Below are positions 51,803 to 61,495 of a stretch of 64,000 bases of DNA, in pieces (position 1 is the first letter of the stretch; each line of letters begins with the position of its first letter). The notes beneath the pieces were generated by a model. That model was given only the letters and a program-made list of their open reading frames with translations, was not told the DNA's origin and searched no databases. Made by a program: the position numbers and the translations under genes. This DNA is from Brachypodius melanocephalos (lineage: Eukaryota > Chordata > Aves > Passeriformes > Pycnonotidae). The stretch is from NCBI GenBank assembly GCA_013398615.1, contig VZSR01003371.1:4161439-4225438 (forward strand). Reading direction: 5' to 3'.

Positions 51803-53159
51803 AGCAGCTCAGAGAGAAAGCTGCGTAGAGAACGTGACATCCACAGCCCCATGAATAAAATTGCTCCCTGGATGTGCATTCCTCTCACATCTACTTCAGG
51901 TCATATTTAGCACCCAAATCAGTTTTTCTGAGGTCTTTGTTAAAGATGGATGAAAGGCAAAGCAGGATATTGGTGTTCTCACCCACTTGATGACCTTGAT
52001 CTTCTTCACTCTTTCAGTTTCAGGGAAACGCCTTTTTGTGCTCCAGTTCAGAAAGGTATTTAACTGCACCTCATTTCAGTAAGTGAACAAGGTAGGTGAA
52101 CAAGGGTCTCGAGTTACAGGTAAAAGTACTTTTACAGGTAAATTACAGCAAAAGGTAATTGTCAAGTGTTTCAGAAAACAAAAAGAAAGCTTTCTATTTT
52201 GAAGTAATGCACTAAACTGACTTCAGCCTTTCATCGTGTGGGGAAGAGCAGAACAAATTCTCATTCTTGTATCACTTCCTTTGTGAGGAAAAAACACAAT
52301 CTCCTCTTTGATATGTATTCAGTGAAAGAATTCACTAGAGGTATCAGAGATAGAGCAAGAAATATCTACAAAAGTAATTTTTAGCGTTTGCACAGATACA
52401 ACTTGATCTTGGAGTGTGAACACACAAGTGGTGCTTCAGCAGTGATTTGTTGCATTTTTGGCATCTGGCAAGATTCAAAGAGGAAAAGCAGAAAAACATA
52501 CTCAAAACACTACAGTCAGTTCTGATAACCCGGGTTACTCACACTTCCCTCCTTCACCAGTCTCATTTTTGTGACACCAGCTGCATGCATCCACTCTATT
52601 GCTGCTGACTCGTCTTCCTTGGCCATGGAGCAACAGCATGAGACACCTCAGGAAAGACACCAAAGCATAATCAAGGAGCAGAACAGAAGACTGCCAGCTC
52701 CCAGTCCTCCAGGCTGCTGTAGTGACATTCCTAGGACACCTGAGCCACTCCAAAGCCTCCCCACATGCAGCTCTTCATGCTATGATTAAAGCAGGGCCCC
52801 TGGTGCTGAGTTTATGCTCCAAATTCACAGTTCCTTCAGCTTCCCCATGGCTGCTAGGAGGACAATGAGTTCAGCAGCAGGGCTGTGGGACTGTGTCCTG
52901 GTCTGGGGATATGGGGAGCCAAATGGTGCCACTATCTCATCCCTTCCAGCAGCTCCTTCCAGTGAATGCCCAGCTCGCACTCAGCCAAGAAACTCAAGAC
53001 AGCTCCATAACCACTACAGGAGCTGGTTATTCAAAGATCAGCCTCGACTGAAGCAAGACATGCCCTGCCCACCCCATTCCTGTGGCTCTCTAATAACTCT
53101 GTCATTTTTAGTTAACTGGGGCTATTTCTCCCAGCCAAAACAATACCACGTTCAAAGAG
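51803..53159. other. No recognisable feature
   Basis: Unannotated. The 118-codon plus frame at 52814-53170 and overlapping minus frame at 52535-52753 are unrecognised. 52540-53100 is locally GC-richer than the window average. Confidence 0.5.
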
Positions 53160-54305
53160 GCTCGTCTTGACTATCCGAGTGTCAACTTTTCCCCTTCTCG
53201 TAGATAAGCCGAAGCAGGAAAACAGATTGTGGCTTCTGCATCCCCTGGTTCCCTCACACAATGGGAATGTCATTACAGCCCCGCCGTGCCCCCGAGGGCG
53301 GAATAAAAAACCTCTTTCTACTCTGCCTTACAGGGTAGGACATCATTATTCCGTGAAACATAATAGCTCAACACTTACACCTGAAACACAACCCACTCCC
53401 TCCTCTCTTTTTTTCCTCACCGGAGCTACTACAGCTCCCTTGTTCCATTATGTAAGATATTACTTTCCCTGTCTGAGAGCAGGAGGGAAGACACCAGCTG
53501 TCATCTTTCAGCCGATAAAGATCTTCGTTCACACCTGATGGATTGCAATTTAAGGAAAAAAGAAAAAAAAAAAAAAAAAACAACAACCCACCTACGTCCT
53601 CCCTTGGGCTCTGTGAATGGCAGTGCAATAACATTGTGTTAATAGCTCCCAGTCGAGATACGGCAGTTCCTTCTGACAGTAGGAAATGGGGTTTGATAGT
53701 CACTGAGATGTTTTGGTCACCTGTCAGGGAAACATTATATCGAAGCTTTGCTTCAGTAGAAATATGTCATTAGCATCTGCACCACGTTCCTTGCCTGGCT
53801 CAAGAGCTTGCCCCATGCACAGGCTTTGGGCATAAATTCACATTATAACAATGAAGGGCTATGGACCTTGAAACCCCCTTTATATTTGACTGTGATTTCC
53901 AGAAGAGCATTTTTCACTTCTTTGCCCAGACCTTCTGAAAAATCTTTTGCGCCTCATACAAAAGATTCTGTGCCTCCTGATTTTCCCTCATGTCATTAGA
54001 AGTGAAGAGCATTTGTTTAAGAGGGTCTCTGCAGCTCTTTTTTGATGCTTACCCCCAAATTTACCACCTTGCTCGAAGAGGAAGAAAAATCAGAGCACTT
54101 CTGGTAAAAGTTCATTTGACAAAGCTTTATTTTAAGTCCATCGATGTTTCAGGTGTTACAACTTCTGGGAGTCTGCGAATTAATATTGTGAGCCGTAATA
54201 ACCTTCATCTTATCCAATGTGTGGTGGTAGGGAATTTAAGGCCCCATCCTCCTCACTGCTTATTTCCATGTTTCGCAACACAAAGAGTGTTCCTAGGTTC
54301 TGAAA
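53160..54305. promoter_or_regulatory. Possible conserved non-coding region, CpG-enriched
   Basis: CpGs cluster here against a CpG-poor background: TATCCGAGTG, TTCTCGTAGATAAGCCGAAG, CCGCCGTGCCCCCGAGGGCG, TTATTCCGTGAAAC, GTCGAGATACGGCAG, TGCTCGAAGAGG and TCTGCGAATTAATATTGTGA followed by GCCGTAATAACC. No repeat matches. An 18-base A run interrupts at 53563-53580. Frames at 53167-53538, 53368-53703 (minus) and 53990-54313 overlap and are unrecognised. A long-range enhancer cluster is one reading, but conservation has not been tested. Confidence 0.27.
53563..53580. repeat. A18 tract
   Basis: Eighteen A residues after AAGGAAAAAAG, followed by CAACAACC. No retroposed body is recognised on its left. 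Confidence 0.9.
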
Positions 54306-54437
54306 TGCTGTAGGAATTGTGACAGATATTTCTGATGAAGGCTGCAGCAGCCAGGGCAGCGCTGCTCCACCGTTCCACCCCTGAGATTGATAAAAACAAA
54401 GTGCAAGGAGATCTTCTTCTCCTTTAAAAAGCCTTAT

Positions 54438-54467
54438 ATTAGGATCAGCTCTTTATTAGGATCAGCT
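54438..54467. repeat. 13-bp direct duplication, 17-bp period
   Basis: ATTAGGATCAGCT occurs at 54438-54450 and 54455-54467. Confidence 0.95.
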
Positions 54468-54850
54468 GTGGGGGGTAAGCTCAAAGCAGCTGCGCACACC
54501 AGCACGGCTCCCTATGGCCAGCATAAAGGAGGAGATGTTCAGCTCTGCCATACGATAGAGCTGGAGCTTCCTTTCCTCAGGAGAATCCCTGGGAAGTTCC
54601 CATTTGGTGCCTACAGTTGGGAGGGGGTCTTCTTTCTCCCATTCCTTTAGGTTATGGCGAATAAGAAGGAAGCCCTGGCAGATGGCTGGACGTTCTCCTT
54701 GCTCAGTGATGTCTTTTGGAGTCGTGTTTGGGCTGTGGCTCATTCGTTTTGGGGGGTTTTGGGGTGTTAATCCACTCCCGGCTGGGCCCTGAGGCCCCTG
54801 GGACTCTTCTTCATTTCTATGCAGGTGGGGTCATGCAGCCGAGGTTGAGG

Positions 54851-54890
54851 ATACCTGATACCCACCCCCGATACCTGATATCCACCCCCG
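54851..54890. repeat. Two tandem 20-bp units
   Basis: ATACCTGATAYCCACCCCCG occurs twice back to back; the copies differ at one base (C or T). Confidence 0.95.
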
Positions 54891-55024
54891 ACACAGGAGG
54901 GAGTTAATTAGCACTTAACAGAGAGAACACCTAGGCACAATTACCATACCAATGGGCATGGGCTAAGCTGTACTTAACAGTTCTACTGAGAAGGCACTGA
55001 ATTCAGGGATTTTTATTTCTTACA

Positions 55025-58000
55025 AGACGAGCTCTAAAAGCAAGCTGTGATGATCTGCCCCAAGCCAAAAGGGTGGAAGACACTGATTTTTCAGCTGAGA
55101 GCTGAGCTTTCTTGCCTTGCCCCCCAGGATACAGCTGGGGATGTAACCGTGCACATGCGTGTGCAAGTCAGCACAAACACGTGTGCTCACAGGTATCCCC
55201 CCCTGCTCTGTGGGTGCTCTCACACACAGAGATGAACCAATGCACAATAAATTAGTTCTGATGTGGGACTGCAGCTGCCTCAGAAACCTCAGCCAGTTCT
55301 GCTCAGTGCTCCACTACCCACGAGAGGGAGCTGACAATCCTCTGGCTTAGTCTGACAGCCACAAGGCTGCTAAAAACCCATCGGGTCTGCCTTGCTTTCC
55401 CCCCTCCCCCCCCCATTTTAGGAATATCTGAAACATGTTTGTCATAAAACTGGGGAAAAATAGGTGAAAACAAAACAATTTTTAAAAAATCCCTTATGTC
55501 TGAATTCTTCCATATGTACTGGAGATTGACAGTAATCTTTCTGGGAAAAAAAAAAGCAACCTTTTTAAGAAAATGATTGTGGCTTTTTGCTGCATTGCTT
55601 GAGTTCCTAAAGGGCTCCAGCTTTGTGAGGTGACTCCAGAATAAAGTCTGGCATTAAGTTCAACCCAGAGTCTGTTCTGAAGGTGCCTGACAACAGTTTT
55701 ATCATCGTGTGGTACTTTGTGCTTGAACCAGAGCCCAAGGTGCAGCACAATTTGTAGCTGGTGACACATGAACTGTGCTGCAGCTCCTGGTGCTGTGTGA
55801 GAATCTCAGCAGAGACAGCCCTGGGCTGCTGCTTGCCAAGAAGAATGGGAAGCTGGTGAAGCTGGTTCACAGCAGTGCCCTGCAGAGCATGTGGAGACCC
55901 TCCCTGCACCCTGTTCCCGGCAAACAAGATGTGCTGTCTTGCTGCCTTTTTCCAGCAGGTTCCCAGACAATGATGTGCATCACGCCAGTTTCTAGCCTGG
56001 GGGACAGTACTGCACTGTGCTCCCATCCAGGTTAAGCAGGTGATGAAGGACCAAGCAAATCCTGCCTGAGGAACAGCTTGTGGTGACCTTTCTCCCTGGG
56101 GAAAGGCAACTGTCCACACAGGATCAGGAGGCTTTCCAAAGGTAGGAGTCAGGAGTGAAAAAATACTTTGGAAACACTGAAAACAGCTCAAGGGACAGCA
56201 GCACTGCAGGAGTGGTGTGGAAACACTGGGGACAGAAGATTTCTCTCCTTGGAGCCTAAATCTGGCCCTCTTGTTTTTAGTTAAACACATTCTTTGGCAA
56301 GGCTGATTGTCCCTTTCCCATTCCATAGCACTTTGGCCACTGGGACCTGAAAAGGTTTGTGCTGCATTTTTTCTCCAGTGTAATTCCCAAAGAGACCAGG
56401 GCTCAGAGAGGTAAGCAGGAACAGCCTTCAAATGAAAGATATACTAAATTTTAAGATGAAAAGAGCATCCAGAACTATCTTTTTACATGAAGATACACTC
56501 TGGTTCTCCACACAGCAATCAGCCAAAACAATATGAGAATACCCCAAAATTTAAAAAAAAAAAAAAAATCCCAAACCTGTATTTATAAGACTTGACAAGT
56601 GATAAAACACAATGAAGTGTATTTCCAGCGCATATGCTCCCTTGGCCTGTCATGAATCATTGCAACAGGAAAGGTATTGTAGCTGTGTGAGCAGCAGAGC
56701 AGGCTGCCATTTAAATTCCCCTGAAGATGAATAACTCTGTGATTTAGCACTCCCCCAGCAGCAGACCACTGTAAATAACACCTAAAATGCTCAGGAACTC
56801 CCATGATGTCTCTCCTAGGCTTTCTACCAGAGCTGACTGAAGGCAGGAGAGGCTCCTCATTGATTCCAACAGGCTTAGGTTCAGGCCATTGAAGCAGATG
56901 CTCAGCACAGTAAATCTACTGATATTAGAGGGAGGCTTTGGGGGTAAATCTGCTGTAAAACCCCTGAATATCAGAGCCCTCACACAGCCTGTACTTTGCA
57001 AAGAACAGGACACTACCTGGGAACTACTGCAAGATGTGTTTTACTTTCAAAGCCATAACTGAGCTTAATTTAAATGGTGTTTTCTGACACCTTTCTTTTT
57101 CTTTTTTTTTTTTTTTTTTTATGATTGCTACGACTGTATTACATTTCAGGCAAGGAAGTCTGCTGGGAATCCAATGAGAGCAGTGTGCAGAAATTAGTCC
57201 TCCTGTTCACAATCCATCAGCTGAGCATTTTCAGCTCAGGGACACTGGTCCCATCCCTTCTTTCCTCACTTATTTCAGAAATTGAATAAATAATTTCTGC
57301 CCAGAGAGGAGAGCCCAGAGGCTATGAAGACAAAAATGGTCCCCAGGAGGGTCCTCATGGTCAAACCCAGTCTACTGCAGACTGAATTATGAAATGCAAT
57401 CTGAAAACTGCCTTTATCCCCGAGGCAACAAGACTTTGTTTCATGAAAAGGAATTCAATTTTCACAGTGAAAGCTAGTTACAGATGGGAGCAAATTCACA
57501 CAAATGTGTTTATTCAGAGAAATCCTTGCTCCCAGTGTATTTTCCACATTCAGCCAGGCGTAGCAATGGGAAAGCAGAGCCAAGGCGCTCTGAAATGTCT
57601 TGCAGACAGTTACAACTCTGTTGAGGAGTTTATATTAAATAAATTCTGGTAAAGTTAAGGAATTCTCTGTATTTAAAGTTCCTTTGCCTGTTCCCCCATT
57701 ACTTAAAGATTTCTGGGCATTTCTACTAATTTTTTAATTTCAAATACCTATATCAATTAATTTAACTAAATAATTATCAAGGATTTTGCTGAGTGCTCAT
57801 TTTGTGCTTGATCTTCAACTTGACTACTGTGACCACTGAGACCTCTCACAGGGATTTCAGATGCATTCCCTTTGTTTTAACCACTACTCCAAGTCCTTAC
57901 TCAAAATTATAACTATCCTGCCAAAAAATTGACTGAGCAACATTTAACCTCAGTACACCAGGGAAACAAGAACCAATGCTCATTAAAATGTGTTCCCAGA

Positions 58001-59021
58001 TTTCCTGCTCTCACCTGTCCCTCAAACCTCTCCATGGTCAGCCTTTGCTGTCAGGAATGTCAGGAATACCAGACTGTGTGCACATCCCCATTTCTCCACA
58101 CCGCCTGCCTCCAAGGCTGAAGCACAAGTGCTCCCATAACAAACTTTGTAGGAGCTTTTGCTATCAGGCTGCTTCCTTTGAGATTCAACAAAAAGATTAA
58201 AACACTTGACTTTAGAGAGAGCACTGTGGAAAGGGATAACCTGTACTGGCCCATGGATCAAGCTGAAATTTTAGTAGGAACTGTGCAGCTCTCATTCTGA
58301 TGAGCTCCTAGATGGTTTTCTCCAAACCCAAACAAGGCAGTGTCCATATGGAGCTTAATGAATGTTCCAGATGGAGGGGAGCCATCTCCATTGAGCTAAG
58401 AGCAGTGGGTTCATCTTCACACAGTAAATTTGAAAATAACCCACATCAAAACTGGAAAATTGTTCCCTCTGTTTACCAGCCAGTTTGTCACCACTTGCAT
58501 AACAAGTTTTCAGGATGAATCATGGACAAACTGTATGATGTCTCTGAAACATTTCACTTTTCCTCTAAAGAACACAGTTAAATTTAATTGTTGTTTTTAA
58601 GAACAGACCAACAGGCAGCTTATATCCAGAAAATATTCAATGAAGCACAAGGACATTGACACCCAAGATTTTACCAGTTACGATAAGATTTCAAGGAATG
58701 AACAGTCGGAACTTATAATCAATGCTGCAAAAATCAGAGTATCTACTCTTGGTTATTTCAGTCAGTGAAGCCCAAATCCCACAGCCTTTTGAAGTCAGTG
58801 GAAAAGTTTGTATCTTCTGAAGCAAACAGATGTGTGTATTTCGAAACCATCAAGAAGACCCAGTGGCCATTAGGTGCTCTTCTCTGGAATCAGCTGATTA
58901 AGAAATAATAAAAGTGCAGTAAAGTTGATGTGAAGTATAATGGCATGAACTGACTTCCACAGCTTCCAGTCATGGACCAGTGCATGGAGATAACAACACT
59001 TCCAGTACAGTTTGATACCAA
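55025..59021. other. No supported gene; contains the longest open frame
   Basis: A C-rich run is at 55399-55415, A16 at 56553-56568 and T19 at 57102-57120. The longest frame of the window, 274 codons on the minus strand at 55607-56431, lies in a locally GC-richer, stop-poor patch. Its product has no domain, signal or motif I know, and an overlapping plus frame (55775-56035) is also open, so I do not call it a gene. Frames at 57929-58261 overlap on both strands. Confidence 0.5.
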
Positions 59022-59098
59022 GATCACAGAATCATAGAATATCTGGATTGGAATGCACCCACAAGGAAAATTAAGTCCAAGCTCCTACAGGCCAAGGG
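59022..59098 (-). mobile_element. CR1 LINE 3' tail fragment
   Basis: The plus strand reads AGATCACAGAATCATAGAAT, then ATCTGGATTGGAATGCACCC and ACAAGGAAAATTAAGTCCAA. This is the antisense terminal part of CR1 with two of the short terminal repeats (ATTCTRTG on the minus strand). Only about 80 bp is identifiable, so it is a very short insertion or has decayed beyond recognition on the right. Confidence 0.8.
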
Positions 59099-61059
59099 GA
59101 AACCTAAACTCATAATCTTTGGCAAGAAACCTCAACACTGTGGTTTCAAGGGACATTCTGAAGAGAGGTGAGCTGGCCCCTCTCCCTTTCTGTAAGTGTT
59201 GGCCACGTTAGATGAGTATTTTGGTTTGGAACAGTCATGCACTTTGGAAGCAACTCCTCATTTCTCCCTTCACCACAGAGTTCACAGAGGTTCCTCAGTT
59301 CACACAGCAGGCTTAGATTCCTTTTGTGGGAGACAAAATCAAACCCTCTGTTACAGCACACCCCAGATGTTCTCCTACAGGGACATGAGGCTCCCAAACA
59401 ACACCCTCTGGACTCTACTCCAACCCATGCTCCTGACAGCACCTTTCTGTGCAGGACAACACACTACACATCAATGGAAACAACCCCCCTGAACCATGTT
59501 ATATGTGCATGTCAGGACCTCAGCAGCACCCCCTTGGAGATACTAACCCAACCCATTTCTGCTAAGTTGAAATGGAACTTTTTGCTAATTTTGCTAATGC
59601 TAATTGTAGGAACAATCTTGTAGAAGCTCACTTAAGGGTTTTGTCCCTTTGCATTAGTCACAGACTACTGTGGGCAGGGCTGAAGGTCTAGCTCTGTCCT
59701 TACCATTTTCTCCTGGCAGAAGTTTTACTCCAGTTTTGTTTCTGGCCTCTGTGATCCCGTTCTTGGCTCCCTACAGGTCCCTGTGCCTCTGTTAGGCCAG
59801 GAGTCTGACTTCCCTGAAGCAGTAAAAGCACCTAATGGTCATCTACTGTAAATCCATGTGTTACTGCTGCTCACAGGTGAGCACAGCAGTGGCACAGGGT
59901 GGCTGGACACTGGAATGGAATGATCCAGGGGACAGATGCTGGACGTGAGCTGGTTACACCCTGTGACACAAATGGTTCCACTCTCAGCATCAGCATGAGA
60001 AAATCTGGCTGGTGGGAGCAGCCTGGATCTGGGACAGTGCAATAAGAAAGGAACTGTGAAAGCAAATTTTCCTGAGGAGGAGGAGGATTAGTGTAGGACT
60101 TTGGTGATGATGTTTGAACTAGCTTTAAAAAATAACCCTCAAAAGGAATAGTTTTTGGCTCTATCCTGAACACTAAGTTGGCTTTGAACTACAAGGGAAT
60201 CCACAAAATCCCAGTCTATTTGCACTCCTTTCTGGTAGTGTAGGATCTTTTTGTCCTTTTTTATGCTGGCTGTACATCTCATGCATTACCTTTGAAATTT
60301 CTGAACGTGTTGTGTAACTTCTTTTTCTTTATATCCTGGCCTAGCTTGCTTTTAAAACCAGCTGTGTCTTTTCAGCCGAGGTGAGGCTCTGCATTATGTA
60401 AACATGCATTGTAACATCCCCAAACCTGCAGTTAGTCAACAAAAGATCAAACAGATCATGGTGCTTTCATGGTAGCCATCAAAGTCACTCAAACTTTCTC
60501 AGTGAAAGCTGCCAGCTTGCATTTTTTTTTTTGTCCAGTGACAAAGATAAGGCTATTTGTCTTTCTTTCAAAGTTACAAATAAATAAGGAAAAGGACAGT
60601 AGTCTAAAATGATATCTTAATCAAACCTGTCCATCTCAGAGTTTATATTTCAAGTCTTTAGCTGCATTCCAGAGTGAAGTCAAATGTCAAACTATCCCCC
60701 TTTATATTCTCTCCTTGACTCAGGAGAAGATCTATATCTTTAGAGAATGAAACAACTGTTTTCCTTAGAATGTTTCAATAGGCCTTGGTTTTGTAAAACA
60801 AGCCACTTCTCTGGCAGGTGCTTTGATTTCAGAGAATTAAAGTAATTGCCACAAAAGGGCTGACAAACCCCACAGGTGCTGGAGTAAAAGGAGAAGGAGG
60901 TGCATGGACGTACACAGCATGTTCAGGCAGGAGAAAATGTGAGGGGGGGCCTGGTATTGACTTCTTTAATTTACTGTCTATTTTGCTATTCAATCCATTC
61001 TGGTCCTTAGAAGATATCAATGTATTATTTGCTTTCTCCTCTTTCCTAAGTTAGTTTTA
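59099..61059. other. No supported gene
   Basis: Two overlapping plus frames (59196-59492, 98 codons; 59237-59623, 128 codons) are open. The first has paired cysteines and two N-glycosylation sequons (NQT, NNT); the second ends in a hydrophobic stretch, WNFLLILLMLIVGTIL. Neither is recognised and there is no signal peptide. The rest is unannotated, with a short T run at about 60520. Confidence 0.45.
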
Positions 61060-61495
61060 TCAACTGGACCAGTTGTGGGTGTTCAGAAAAGGACACAAAG
61101 CACAGTCAGAGCTGTAGTAAACAAGATGTGCAGAAATATGGTTTATTTAGCCTTCACATAAGAGGACTGAAATGGAGCAGTAGAGACTATCAAAGCAGCT
61201 GCAGATGAGAGAAAGACAAACAGCTCTTCATGTGCACTGATGATAGGACAAAGAGTGATTGGTTTCAACACCACTAAGAGAACTTCAAGTTGGCTAGCCT
61301 GGGAGACTTGTGATGTGATTAATTTTGTGCTAGGAAATCTTGCTCAAGGATCTGTGAAACCTCCACCCCAGGAGGGTCTCATAAACAGCTGAGACAGGAG
61401 TGATTTAAGTGTCTGTGAGAACAACTGATCCTGCCTTAGAGGAATTGAAGAGTTGTAGGTTAAAGCACTTCTGTGAAATATCTTCCAACATTGTC
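61060..61495 (+). mobile_element. Ancient CR1 LINE 3' fragment
   Basis: Over more than 400 bp the plus strand follows the 3' part of old amniote CR1 elements. It has GTTTATTTAGCCTTCACATA (GTTTAGCCTGGAGAA in the family), CAGCTCTTCATGTGCACTGA with GATAGGACAAAGAGTGATTG (GATAGGACAAGAAGTAATGG), GTGAAACCTCCACCCCAGGA (GTGGAATCCCCATCCTTGGA), CTGATCCTGCCTTAGAGGAA, and finally AATATCTTCCAAC near the 3' end. The order and spacing are correct, but substitutions are very numerous, so the copy probably predates the bird radiation, like the one at 17525. The terminal octamers are not recognisable. Confidence 0.72.

Larger units (their letters stand above)
54309..55024 (-). mobile_element. LTR-like segment of unknown family
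   Basis: Proposed termini TGTAGGAA (54309) and TTCTTACA (ending 55024) form an inverted repeat with 7 of 8 bases paired. The antisense TTTATT at 54452-54457 supplies AATAAA on the minus strand about 145 bp before the proposed 3' end. Two tandem duplications lie inside: one in the proposed R region (54438-54467) and one in the proposed U3 (54851-54890), the latter typical of enhancer repeats. Against the call, no target duplication is visible at these termini (AAATGC versus AGACGA), and I do not recognise the sequence as a named family. The ends, and the LTR status, are inference. Confidence 0.33.
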
